Of a stretch of 64,000 bases of DNA, positions 35,177 to 43,415 are shown piece after piece. Both the position numbers and the translations under genes were made by a program. The stretch covers positions 1-64,000 of the forward strand of contig JACKMK010000004.1 in assembly GCA_024235395.1 (NCBI GenBank). Direction: 5' to 3'. Every line of letters begins with the position of its first letter. Position 1 is the first letter of the stretch. Below the pieces are notes generated by a model. That model did no database searches. It was not told where the DNA came from and saw only the letters and a list, made by a program, of their open reading frames with translations. This stretch comes from Chromatiaceae bacterium (GTDB lineage: Bacteria > Pseudomonadota > Gammaproteobacteria > Chromatiales > Chromatiaceae).

Positions 35177-35641
35177 ATGCAAGCCACCGGCCCCGCTCCT
35201 TGTATCACGCGGTCCATTGCGCCCCGCTCCGTGAGCCACGAGGCACTGATGCATCGATTCATCGACCGCGTGATCAACGAAGGCGATTACTCAGTGCTCA
35301 CCGACCTGCTTCACCCCGACTACGTCTACCGTGCGCCTGGCCAGGAACTCCACGGTGTCGAGGCGATCCGCGCCGTGCTCGAAGCCTACCGCTCGGCACT
35401 CCCGGATCTGCACATCGGCGTCGACGACCTCGTTGCAGCCGGTGATCGGGTGGCGATCGCTTTCACCCTCACCGGCACTCACGCCGGTACCCTGATGGGC
35501 GTCGAAGCCACCGGCAAGCGAGTGAAGATCAATGGCACCTTGTTCAGCCGGCTGGAAGGTGGTCGGATCGTCGAGGAATGGGAGGTCATCGATCAGCTTT
35601 CGTTGTTGGCACAACTCGGTGTTGTTTCGCTGCCCGGCTGA
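35177..35641 (+). CDS. SnoaL-like/NTF2-fold protein
   Basis: Protein of 154 aa of the ester-cyclase/SnoaL-like type: HRFIDRVINEGDYSVLTDLLHPDYVYR, then LPDLHIGVDDLVAAGDRVAIAFTLTGTHAG and a final EEWEVIDQLSLLAQLG. ATG at 35177 has GAGGG 7 bases upstream. Members act on small hydrophobic substrates or as binding domains; a substrate cannot be assigned. Probably an operon with the next gene. Confidence 0.87.
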   Translation: MQATGPAPCITRSIAPRSVSHEALMHRFIDRVINEGDYSVLTDLLHPDYVYRAPGQELHGVEAIRAVLEAYRSALPDLHIGVDDLVAAGDRVAIAFTLTGTHAGTLMGVEATGKRVKINGTLFSRLEGGRIVEEWEVIDQLSLLAQLGVVSLPG

Positions 35642-35709
35642 ATCGGCGAGCAGGATCTGACACGAGGCTATCGCTTTCGAATCCGGTTTTTTGAGGGAGG
35701 AGTGATCCT

Positions 35710-36204
35710 ATGGGCTTGTTCGACACCGCACTGGTACTTTCGACATTGCTTTGTACATTGGTGGCCGGATTCGTATTTGCTTTCGCTTCGGTCATCATGC
35801 CGGGGATCAGGCGTTTGAGTGACCGCGACTTCCTGCGGGCGTTTCAAGCGATGGACCACGTGATTCAGCGCAACCAGCCTTTCTTCATGCTGGTCTGGCT
35901 CGGTTCCGTCGCGAGTCTGTTGGTTGGCCTCCTGCTCGGCTCCTGGCACCTGGAGGGTATCGACCGCCTCCTGCTCGTGGCTGCTGCGGCTATCTATCTG
36001 CTCGGTGTGCAGCTGCCGACGGCGGCGATCAACGTCCCACTGAACAACAGGCTGCAGGAACTGGATCTCGATTCGCTGGGCGAATCAGAAATCGGCGAGG
36101 CACGCGTGCTTTTCGAAGCCCGCTGGATCAAGTGGAACCTGATCCGAACGATTCTCGCCGTCTCAACGGCTGCGTTGCTGATGCTTCTGCTGCTCAGACT
36201 CTGA
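35710..36204 (+). CDS. DUF1772-like membrane protein
   Basis: Membrane protein of 164 aa with four hydrophobic helices. The second-loop pattern LPTAAINVPLNNRLQ is typical of DUF1772 (anthrone-oxygenase-like) proteins, as is the W-x-K-W-N at RWIKWNLIRT before the last helix. GGAGG lies about 9 bases upstream of the ATG. Enzymatic function in bacteria is not established. Confidence 0.85.
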   Translation: MGLFDTALVLSTLLCTLVAGFVFAFASVIMPGIRRLSDRDFLRAFQAMDHVIQRNQPFFMLVWLGSVASLLVGLLLGSWHLEGIDRLLLVAAAAIYLLGVQLPTAAINVPLNNRLQELDLDSLGESEIGEARVLFEARWIKWNLIRTILAVSTAALLMLLLLRL

Positions 36205-36292
36205 GCGACGTGACACGATCCGCCTGCGGCGGGTGCCTTCCATGCACAAATTGGGATACATGGAATGTGGCTCAGTGAGTAGAGTGTCTGAG

Positions 36293-36826
36293 ATGAAGAG
36301 AGTGGCGGTTTTTGGCAATGCCGGCGGCGGCAAATCGACACTGGCTCGGCGGCTGGCCGGCATCACCGGTTTGCCGGTGCACTCACTCGACACCATTCGA
36401 TACAGGCCCGGTGGTGGCGAGGTGCCTTACGAGGAGTACCGTCGGATTCATTCCGAACTGCTACGTGGAGAGGAGTGGATCATCGACGGTTTTGGCTGCG
36501 TGCCATCTGCCTGGGAGCGTTTTTCGATTGCTGACACCTTGATCTACGTCGATCTACCACTATTCACGCACTACCTCTGGGTAACAAAACGTTTCGTGAA
36601 GGGCCTGGCCGTAACGCCCGAGGGCTGGCCCGAAAACAGTCCGATGTGGAGTGGCACATTGAACAGCTATCGGGTACTTCGGCGCTGTCATGAAAAATTG
36701 ACTCCCAGATACCGGCAGTTGGTTGCAGAGCAGGTCGACTGCAAACGCGTGCACCACTTGAAATCGGCCAGCGGCATGGCCGCTTTTCTCGATGCCGTGG
36801 CCAATGAGTATTCGGAGATCCGCTGA
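36293..36826 (+). CDS. P-loop kinase-like protein (adenylate-kinase/FlaR type)
   Basis: Cytosolic P-loop protein of 177 aa. Walker A GNAGGGKSTLARRLA lies at the N-terminus, followed by LPVHSLDTIRYRPGG, typical of topology-modulation/FlaR-like proteins, and WIIDGFGC and LIYVDLP. ATG at 36293 starts directly at the Walker A strand; the longer frame from 36233 has no support. Probably a nucleoside or small-molecule kinase; substrate unknown. Confidence 0.85.
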   Translation: MKRVAVFGNAGGGKSTLARRLAGITGLPVHSLDTIRYRPGGGEVPYEEYRRIHSELLRGEEWIIDGFGCVPSAWERFSIADTLIYVDLPLFTHYLWVTKRFVKGLAVTPEGWPENSPMWSGTLNSYRVLRRCHEKLTPRYRQLVAEQVDCKRVHHLKSASGMAAFLDAVANEYSEIR

Positions 36827-36893
36827 CGTGACACCCCACCATCGCGTGCACCCGGCGACCTGATTCGAATCGGGCCAAGGGGACCGCTTGGCA

Positions 36894-37634
36894 CTATGTG
36901 GCGTCGTAGACCACGGGCATCTGCCCGCGCCACCGGGACCAGACGCCGTCGTCGGTTATCAGGTCCGCCATGAATCGTGCAACGTTCAATCGACTCGTTC
37001 GACCCGGATCGAAGATGGCGCTCCGGACCGGGGACGCGAACGCCTGATACGCTGTCGAACTTGTGTCGCGAGTGAGCGTGTCCGGGCGGACGACACACCA
37101 TTCCAGTGCGGCGTCGTTTTGACCGATGTCCAGCCGGAGCAGGTCCGCTGCCCGCTCGTTGTCGGCATGCGGCGGTATCAACAGACGAATCACGCTGATC
37201 ACAGCGCGGTGGCCGGGTGTCAACTTCTCCTGGAGATCCCGGTTGCTGTTGCCTGCGGTATTCATCAACACGAACCGGGCAGGTTTCTCGCCGGCGCCCG
37301 CCGCCAGCGCCCTGGTCAGCCGACGAGTCGCTTCGGTAACGAGGCGATACGGCGGCCCGAACATACCTTTCAGGGACAGGGTGTGTCCCAGGCATGAGGC
37401 GGCGACATCGCAGCCATCCGTCAGTTGATTCAGTTCGCTGTCGTCGAGGTCGAGCAGACTGGCCTCGATCGTCGAAAGGCGTTGATGGCTGCGCAGGGCC
37501 TCGGGCAGCCCGTCCCTGGACCGCACGACCGCCCTGACCTCGCATCCCCGGGCGAGCAACTGCTCAACCAGCAACCTGCCCGTCGCCCCGCTGGCACCAA
37601 CGACAAGGATCCTGTTGTCTTTCGGTGGCTTCAT
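36894..37634 (-). CDS. NAD(P)-binding atypical short-chain dehydrogenase-like protein
   Basis: Rossmann-fold protein of 246 aa: ILVVGASGATGRLLVEQLLARG gives the dinucleotide site at the N-terminus. CEVRAVVR and a mid-chain VAASCLGHTLSLKG follow. It belongs to the NAD(P)H-binding, YwnB/NmrA-like group; no Tyr-x3-Lys catalytic pair is obvious, so it may bind cofactor as a sensor or act as an epimerase-like enzyme. The ATG at 37634 has GGAG 6 bases upstream; other in-frame starts reach 37673. Confidence 0.85.
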   Translation of the reverse strand: MKPPKDNRILVVGASGATGRLLVEQLLARGCEVRAVVRSRDGLPEALRSHQRLSTIEASLLDLDDSELNQLTDGCDVAASCLGHTLSLKGMFGPPYRLVTEATRRLTRALAAGAGEKPARFVLMNTAGNSNRDLQEKLTPGHRAVISVIRLLIPPHADNERAADLLRLDIGQNDAALEWCVVRPDTLTRDTSSTAYQAFASPVRSAIFDPGRTSRLNVARFMADLITDDGVWSRWRGQMPVVYDAT

Positions 37635-37760
37635 CATCCTCTCCATTGCTCGATCGCCCGCTTCGCGAAGCATCGCCGACAGATCTGCAGAAGTTCAGAT
37701 CGTCGTGGGATTCGACATTGTTGCCCTCACCTTCCATGGTGAGAACCTTGTGGATCGAGG

Positions 37761-38684
37761 CTAACCGCGCCCGGCTTCGCTGATCTGGCGAAGCGTCTCC
37801 CTGAGCCGCGGTGCGGCGAAATCGAGGAAACGCCGCATCTTGAGTGGCATGCGGCCGCGCGACGCGTGGATCAGATGGACCGGCGCCGGCTCCGGCTCGT
37901 AATTCTCGAGCACGATCTTCAGCTCGCCACGGGCGACAGGCTCTGCCACCTGATAATGCAACAGCCGCGTGACGCCGACGCCCTGCATCGCCGCCTGTGC
38001 TGCGGCCTCGGTGGTCGTCACGGCGAGGCGCGGGACGACCGGAATCTCGAGCGCCGTGTCGGAACCGGCAACACGGTAGCGCCAGGCCGGCGACGGCAAC
38101 GGAATCTCCACCGTAACGCACGGATAGCGCAGCAGGTCTTCCGGCCGCTCCAATACGCCGTACCGCGCCAGAATGGCATCGTTCGCGCAGGTCACTGTGC
38201 GCATGTCACCGATCGGTGTCGCGACCATCGAGCTGTCCGGCAGCCTGCCGAATCGCACGGCCATGTCGACGTGATCGTCGATCAGGTCGACATTGCGGTC
38301 ACCGAGGTGCAGACGGATGCTGATCTCGGGGAACGCGGCCAGGAACTCGGCGACGACCGGCAGCACGTGCAGCCGCCCGAACATGATCGGCGCCGTGAGC
38401 ACCAACTCGCCCTTCGGCTGCGTGAACTCGCCGGCCGCCTCGCGTTCGGCCTCGTCGACCTGCTCGAGGATCCGACGCGCCGATGCCACATAGGCGATAC
38501 CGGCATCGGTCAGCGTCAGTTTGCGCGTGGTGCGGATCAGCAGGCGTGCACCGAGCAGGGTTTCGAGGTCCGACACCTTGCGACTCAGCGTGGCCAGCGG
38601 CACGTCCAGCGCCCGCGCCGCGGCCGAGAAACTGCCCCGCTCGGTGACCGCCACCAGCATCGCCATGGCTTCGAGTCGGTCCAT
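37761..38684 (-). CDS. LysR-family transcriptional regulator
   Basis: Regulator of 307 aa. N-terminal winged HTH: MDRLEAMAMLVAVTERGSFS, ALDVPLATLSRKVSDLE, and a typical linker helix LIRTTRKLTLTDAG. The C-terminal effector domain begins GELVLTAPIMFGR. It is divergent from the carboxymuconolactone-decarboxylase-like operon; the shared intergenic region contains GATAAT/ATTATC inverted repeats. It likely controls that operon. Confidence 0.94.
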   Translation of the reverse strand: MDRLEAMAMLVAVTERGSFSAAARALDVPLATLSRKVSDLETLLGARLLIRTTRKLTLTDAGIAYVASARRILEQVDEAEREAAGEFTQPKGELVLTAPIMFGRLHVLPVVAEFLAAFPEISIRLHLGDRNVDLIDDHVDMAVRFGRLPDSSMVATPIGDMRTVTCANDAILARYGVLERPEDLLRYPCVTVEIPLPSPAWRYRVAGSDTALEIPVVPRLAVTTTEAAAQAAMQGVGVTRLLHYQVAEPVARGELKIVLENYEPEPAPVHLIHASRGRMPLKMRRFLDFAAPRLRETLRQISEAGRG

Positions 38685-38685
38685 A

Positions 38686-38733
38686 GATTATCTCAGTTTC
38701 CGGAACTGTGGTTCTTGATAATGGCGGATTATC
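38686..38733. promoter_or_regulatory. LysR-type operator with GATAAT/ATTATC repeats
   Basis: GATTATC at 38686 and 38727, and GATAAT at 38717. GATAAT-N5-ATTATC (38717-38733) is a perfect 6-bp inverted repeat, and TTCCGGAA (38698-38705) a perfect 8-bp palindrome. The layout, a recognition plus an activation site in a divergent promoter, suits the adjacent LysR protein. Confidence 0.6.
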
Positions 38734-38804
38734 TTTCTTTTCGGAAGCGCCTAGTGTTCTTTTCAGCGGCCCGATGGGGGCCCTCAACCCGTAAGGAGAA
38801 CACC

Positions 38805-39350
38805 ATGTCACGCATCGCCATCCCGTCCCTCGACCATGCACCCGCGGCGTCCAAGGCCACACTCGACGCCGTGCACCGGCAGCTCGGCTCGGTCCCCAAC
38901 CTGTTCCGCCTGATCGGCCTCAGCCCCGCCGCGCTGACCGCGTATACCGGCTTCAACGGCGCGCTGACCAAGGCGCTGGATGCCAAGACCCGCGAACGCA
39001 TCGCGCTGGCGGTCGCCCAGGTGAACGGCTGCGACTACTGCCTGTCCGCCCACACCTATCTGGGCCTGAGCCTCGCGAAGCTCGGGCCTGACGAGGTCGC
39101 CCTGAACCGTAGAGGCACGTCGTCCGATCCCAAGGCCCACGCCGCCGTGCACTTCGCCGCCAAGGTCGCGCGCGAGCGCGGTCACGTCGGCGACGCCGAT
39201 CTAGCCAGCGTGCGGGCGGCCGGCTTCAGCGATGCGCAGATCGTCGAGATCGTCGCCCTGGTCGCCGAGAACAGCTTCACGAACTACCTCAACGAGGTCG
39301 CGAAGACGGATATCGATTTTCCCGAGATCCGGGCATCGCAAGCCGCCTGA
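38805..39350 (+). CDS. Carboxymuconolactone decarboxylase/AhpD-like protein
   Basis: Protein of 181 aa with the AhpD-type redox pattern: NGCDYCLSAHTYLG supplies CxxC plus the His three residues on, preceded by KTRERIALAVAQV. These helical trimer proteins act as alkylhydroperoxidases or protein-disulfide reductants. TAAGGAG lies 7 bases before ATG 38805; a far longer upstream frame is only antisense shadow of the LysR gene. First gene of an operon with PNPOx-like, DUF1348 and an ECF sigma gene. Confidence 0.92.
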   Translation: MSRIAIPSLDHAPAASKATLDAVHRQLGSVPNLFRLIGLSPAALTAYTGFNGALTKALDAKTRERIALAVAQVNGCDYCLSAHTYLGLSLAKLGPDEVALNRRGTSSDPKAHAAVHFAAKVARERGHVGDADLASVRAAGFSDAQIVEIVALVAENSFTNYLNEVAKTDIDFPEIRASQAA

Positions 39351-39358
39351 CGTCAACG

Positions 39359-39380
39359 GCCCGGGACGGCGGTCCCGGGC
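39359..39380 (+). terminator. Intercistronic hairpin after the AhpD-like gene
   Basis: GCCCGGGAC (39359-39367) pairs perfectly with GTCCCGGGC (39372-39380) around GGCG, 9 bases after the stop. No U-tract. Probably a processing or attenuation point that gives more of the first gene's mRNA than of the downstream ones. Confidence 0.6.
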
Positions 39381-39409
39381 GCCATTCACGATTCGCCCGG
39401 AGACTCCGC

Positions 39410-40042
39410 ATGGCCTACGGCTTCCTCGACATCGCGCTGACGCCCAGTGTTCGGAAGGTACAGGAGCAGATGAATGCCGATGGGATCTGGTCCGACTTCA
39501 AGGGCCACCGCGCGTTCGATCGCTTCAGCGACAACGTGGCCGGCTACATCGCCGAACGCGACAGCTTCTATTTGGCGACGGTGTCCGAGACCGGTTGGCC
39601 CTACGTGCAGTACCGCGGAGGTCCACAGGGCTTTCTGAAGGTGCTCGACGAGCGCACGCTCGCCTTCGCCGACTACCGCGGCAACCGGCAATACATCAGT
39701 ACCGGCAATGCCACCGCAGACGGTCGCGCCTGCCTGCTGCTGATGGACTACGCACAGCGTGCACGGCTGAAGATGTACGTGCACGTCGAGGTGCTCGCGC
39801 TCGATGCCGACCCGGACCTGACACGGCAAGTATCGGTAACCGGCTACAAGGCGCGGCTCGAACGCGTCTTCCGGCTGCATCTGCAGGCCTACGACTGGAA
39901 CTGCTCACAGCACATCACCCCGCGCTACACCGAGCAGCAGATCGGCGAAGCGGTGCGTCCGTTGCGTGAGCGTCTCGACACTCTCGCCTCCGAAAACGCC
40001 AGGCTGCGTGCCCGCCTCGCCAACCATGGAGAAACGCCATGA
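39410..40042 (+). CDS. Pyridoxamine 5'-phosphate oxidase-fold flavin protein
   Basis: Protein of 210 aa of the PNPOx-like split-barrel family: DSFYLATVSETGWPYVQYRGGP is the flavin-binding start, then RTLAFADYRGNRQYIST and RARLKMYVHVEVL. A C-terminal extension contains HITPRYTEQQIGEAV and a coiled-coil-like tail. Probably an FMN- or F420-type oxidoreductase; substrate unknown. The stop overlaps the DUF1348 start (ATGA). Confidence 0.88.
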   Translation: MAYGFLDIALTPSVRKVQEQMNADGIWSDFKGHRAFDRFSDNVAGYIAERDSFYLATVSETGWPYVQYRGGPQGFLKVLDERTLAFADYRGNRQYISTGNATADGRACLLLMDYAQRARLKMYVHVEVLALDADPDLTRQVSVTGYKARLERVFRLHLQAYDWNCSQHITPRYTEQQIGEAVRPLRERLDTLASENARLRARLANHGETP

Positions 40043-40509
40043 TCCATCAACGCCCTCCACTGCCGCCGTTCACATCCGAAACCGCGACGCAGAAGGTCCG
40101 CCTCGCCGAAGACGCATGGAACAGTCGCGATCCGGACAAGGTGTCGCTGGCCTACACGCCTGACAGTCGTTGGCGCAACCGTGCCGAGTTCCTGCAGGGT
40201 CGCGACGCCATCGTGCAGTTCCTGCGGCGCAAGTGGGACAGAGAACGCGACTACCGCCTGATCAAGGAGTTGTGGGCGTTCAGCGGCAACCGCATCGCTG
40301 TGCGCTTTGGCTACGAATGGCGCGACGCCGCCGGCAGCTGGTTTCGTGCCTACGGCAACGAGAACTGGGCGTTCGACGACAACGGTCTGATGCGCGTGCG
40401 TATCGCCAGCATCAACGACCTGCCGATCAGCGCGTCGCAGCGTTTGTATCACTGGCCGCTGGGGCCGCGACCCGACGGTCACCCGGGCCTCAGCGCACTT
40501 GGTCTGTGA
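40039..40509 (+). CDS. DUF1348 family, NTF2-like protein
   Basis: Protein of 156 aa. The pattern AEDAWNSRDPDKVSLAYTPD, WRNRAEFLQGRDAIVQFLRRKW, NRIAVRFGYEWRDAAGSWFR and YHWPLGPRPDGHPGL is that of DUF1348, a cystatin-like/NTF2-like fold. Function unproven; a small-molecule binding or enzyme role is likely by fold. Coupled to the PNPOx-like gene by a 4-base overlap. Confidence 0.88.
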   Translation: MIHQRPPLPPFTSETATQKVRLAEDAWNSRDPDKVSLAYTPDSRWRNRAEFLQGRDAIVQFLRRKWDRERDYRLIKELWAFSGNRIAVRFGYEWRDAAGSWFRAYGNENWAFDDNGLMRVRIASINDLPISASQRLYHWPLGPRPDGHPGLSALGL

Positions 40510-40565
40510 CACCGGCTACCACCGCACCGCAACGCGACCAATCGATCACGATAAGGGAATTCACC

Positions 40566-41150
40566 ATGAACGCCGCAAGCAACGACTCCACTGCCCGGCC
40601 GATCACAGTCCGGAACGGTGCAGCGACGAACCCTGTCGCCGACGCGCGCACGGGAGGTGAAGCCCACCCCGGTGAACAGGACCGCAGGCGACGGTTCGAC
40701 GAACTGGTCGCCGTGCACCTGGACGACCTGTTCCGCTTCGCCTACTGGATGTCCGGCGACCGCACCGTCGCCGAAGACGTGGTACAGGAGGCGTTGATCC
40801 GCGCGTGGAAGTCGATCGACCGGCTCAACGACCGCAAGGCGGCAAAGGGCTGGCTGCTGACGATCGTTCGCCGCGAGAACGCACGGCACTATGGACGCGC
40901 ACCGCTGCAACAGGCGGAGCTAGATGACGACAAGCTGGCCGCCCAGCGAAACGACTATGACACGTCAACCGAGGCCTTCGTGCTGCGCGGCGCTCTCGAC
41001 CGGCTGCCACTGGAATACCGCGAGCCGTTGCTGATGCAGGTCGTGTACGGCTACTCGCAGAAAGAGATTGCCGAGCACCTCGGCATCTCCAATGCCGGTG
41101 CAGGAACGCGGTTGTTTCGTGCGAGGGAGAAGATGCGGGAGCTGTTGTGA
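40566..41150 (+). CDS. ECF-type RNA polymerase sigma factor
   Basis: Sigma factor of 194 aa. Region 2: LFRFAYWMSGDRTVAEDVVQEALIRAWKS in parts; region 4: LPLEYREPLLMQVVYGYSQKE, then HLGISNAGAGTRLFRAREKM. A disordered N-terminus of about 38 residues precedes region 2. It follows AhpD-like, PNPOx-like and DUF1348 genes. Sigma factors of the ECF41 type are known next to carboxymuconolactone-type genes, but this one lacks the SnoaL-like C-terminal domain. No anti-sigma gene follows, so its control is unclear. Confidence 0.92.
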   Translation: MNAASNDSTARPITVRNGAATNPVADARTGGEAHPGEQDRRRRFDELVAVHLDDLFRFAYWMSGDRTVAEDVVQEALIRAWKSIDRLNDRKAAKGWLLTIVRRENARHYGRAPLQQAELDDDKLAAQRNDYDTSTEAFVLRGALDRLPLEYREPLLMQVVYGYSQKEIAEHLGISNAGAGTRLFRAREKMRELL

Positions 41151-41274
41151 AACGTACAAAAGATCGACAGGGCGTTTCAGGCTCGATGAGATCCTTGGTC
41201 GTGCGCCTGGGCCTGTCTGTTGGGGTTCAGTGGAATCGCTGGTTGCCCAGAAATCGGCACTCTCGCCAACCCTC

Positions 41275-42192
41275 CTATCTCATTGCCTTGAATGACCGTG
41301 GTGCCACATCCCTGCACTGTCCTTCAACCTGGTGCGCAATACGCTGCACCATAACGTCCGACAACAGCGGGCCGCGGAAATCGACGATGGCCTGCTTCGA
41401 TTCCTTGGCGTTGAACACAAGAACGTTGCCGATTTTCTTGCGTTCCACGAACCAGCCTGGGATCACCACCGCCGCTTTGACCGTGACGACTTCGCCCACG
41501 GCGCTGGCAAGCCACTTGGCGAGCCAGGCTGCCTGACGCTCGGCTTGCTCCATCGGCCCAATCTCGGTCCATGTCGGAAATATGAGCCGAGTGCCATCGC
41601 AGATCACCGTCGAGTCTGCTTTGCCGGCCCCGGTGTTGGGTTTCGAGCGCGCCTTCGTCTCGATGGCGAAAACGCCGGACTTTCCAATCACGATGTGGTC
41701 GATGTTGAACTGCTCGCCCGGGAAATCATGGAAAACGCGAAACCCGTGAAGCATCAACTGATTGAGTTCTTGCCCCACCCCCAACTCACCTTCGTACCCC
41801 AACCGCAGTTGACGAATCCTTTGGAAGGACTGCACCGCTTTGCGCGCGACGACGACTATGCCCCCAATACCGGCAATGGCGTAAAACACCCAACCTGACG
41901 GCGAAAGCGGCCTGTCGTTGAAATACGCTTGGCCCAACAACGCCGTATAAAGCAGTGGCGGCCAGATCATGGCCGCAACGAACCAACCCATGAAGTCCAG
42001 TCGGAGGTCTTCGATTTGCTCGTAAAGGGTGTGCCCCGGGCTGCGGAGAAACTCGCGCGGGAACGGTGAGCGTTTGCCGTGATTGAGCTTTTTCTCTGAC
42101 CGGCTGAGCACCAGATAAATAATGAAGATGCCGGCGGCCATGAGAATCACGGGTATCCATGGCGCTACGAGTGTCCTGATCATCCATTCCAT
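41275..42192 (-). CDS. NERD-domain membrane protein
   Basis: Protein of 305 aa. An N-terminal anchor (VILMAAGIFIIYLVL) and two further hydrophobic segments at about 75-115 precede the NERD domain: YEGELGVGQELNQL, FPGEQFNIDHIVIGKSG, then FAIETKA, which is the nuclease-like D-x-E-x-K core. NERD proteins are related to restriction-enzyme-like nucleases and may act on DNA or RNA. Transcribed alone and convergent with the sigma gene. Confidence 0.87.
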   Translation of the reverse strand: MEWMIRTLVAPWIPVILMAAGIFIIYLVLSRSEKKLNHGKRSPFPREFLRSPGHTLYEQIEDLRLDFMGWFVAAMIWPPLLYTALLGQAYFNDRPLSPSGWVFYAIAGIGGIVVVARKAVQSFQRIRQLRLGYEGELGVGQELNQLMLHGFRVFHDFPGEQFNIDHIVIGKSGVFAIETKARSKPNTGAGKADSTVICDGTRLIFPTWTEIGPMEQAERQAAWLAKWLASAVGEVVTVKAAVVIPGWFVERKKIGNVLVFNAKESKQAIVDFRGPLLSDVMVQRIAHQVEGQCRDVAPRSFKAMR

Positions 42193-42441
42193 TGGGATCG
42201 CCCCTGCGGTTTTGCATTCTGTTTGGCTGTGTTTGTTCCGTCCGAGCCACCCCGGTTACGAGGTTTGATAATAATCCTTTATCCGCCCGTCGACTGGGAC
42301 GAGGTATACAGGGAGATCTTCGAGCAGGCGGAAAACTTCAAGAAATACCGGGTTGCACGATAGACTTCGCCGTCAAGTTCGCGGGAAACACGCTTGCGCA
42401 AAGGTTTTGCTTTCGCGCGTTTGAATGCCCACCCGTCTCGG

Positions 42442-42984
42442 TCAACGCGCTTCGGCAGGTCCATCCGACAGCGGTGTCGAAGAGAGCACACCCTGCAGCG
42501 TCTTCACGAGAAAGCCGGCGGCGCGTTCGAAGGCCTTGTCGTTGTCGCCGCGAAAAGAGAACGAACGATCCAGCAGCAGGCGCTCGGCATCGAGGTCGAG
42601 TACCTGGACCCTGCCCCATTGCACCAGCGTGCTCATCTTGTGGATGCCGCCATAGATCAGCAGGCGCGCATCGGCTTGCCGTGCGGCATCGATCAAACCC
42701 GCGTTGGCCCCGCTGCCCGCGCTGCACACATGCCGACCGCAGGTGATCTCGACGATCTGCAGTCCCGCCTGCGCCACCAGCCGCTGCTTCAGGATCTCGA
42801 CGAAGGTCCGCATGCGCCTGGTATGCGCCTCGCTCTGGTCGATCGCCTCACCTGATGTGTCGAAATAATCGAAATCCGCAACCGCAGCCGCGATGGGTGG
42901 GTTCCTCGCGGGCGACGGCGCAGTGGCCAGACAGGGCGCAGCCAGCATCAGGAAAACGACAGCGGTGAGCAGAAGTCCTGGCAT
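42442..42984 (-). CDS. DUF2380-like exported protein
   Basis: Exported protein of 180 aa. A signal peptide (LLLTAVVFLMLAAPCLATA) precedes AAAVADFDYFDTSGE, RMRTFVEILKQRLVAQAGLQI, a Cys pair region (EITCGRHVCSAGSGAN), ADARLLIYGGIHKMSTLVQW and a C-terminal domain. This matches the DUF2380/FlgO-like pattern of periplasmic proteins that act on envelope assemblies. ATG at 42984 is chosen for the signal peptide; an upstream start at 43203 has no support. Function unknown. Confidence 0.8.
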   Translation of the reverse strand: MPGLLLTAVVFLMLAAPCLATAPSPARNPPIAAAVADFDYFDTSGEAIDQSEAHTRRMRTFVEILKQRLVAQAGLQIVEITCGRHVCSAGSGANAGLIDAARQADARLLIYGGIHKMSTLVQWGRVQVLDLDAERLLLDRSFSFRGDNDKAFERAAGFLVKTLQGVLSSTPLSDGPAEAR

Positions 42985-43415
42985 CTGGTTCCATTGGTGC
43001 GTACGAGCCCGAACAGTTCGCCGGTCGACTCGTGTACCCGAGTATAGTCCGCGCGACCCGCTCTGATTACGGCTTGTCCGGGTCGTCTCGATGCCGCGGT
43101 ACTTCGACCTCCGTTTCGGGCACGAACGCTGGTGGTCGAAGAGGCTCCCGGAACACGTTGTCTGCTTCATGTCACGGATGAAGGGTCCGTCGCAACCATC
43201 CACATAGACACTGCTCTATGTCGGCCGTTCACTCAATGGTTCGTGCCCCTTCCTGTGAATTCTCCCAATGTCGGCGCGGCTTTCGAGCGGGTGAATGACC
43301 TGCAGACCGTCTTGCACGATCCACCGCCAGGAACTACTTTCGAATAATCCACGGATTTTGTCGCTGACTGGGCGATCGCTTGCGTGCCGGACCGGCGCCT
43401 GAGCAGGGAGGCACG
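42985..43415. other. Intergenic, no gene supported
   Basis: About 430 bp between divergent genes. A 71-codon frame (43132-43347, plus) has no ribosome binding site and no recognisable features. AGGGAGG at 43405-43411 serves the following protease gene. Confidence 0.5.
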
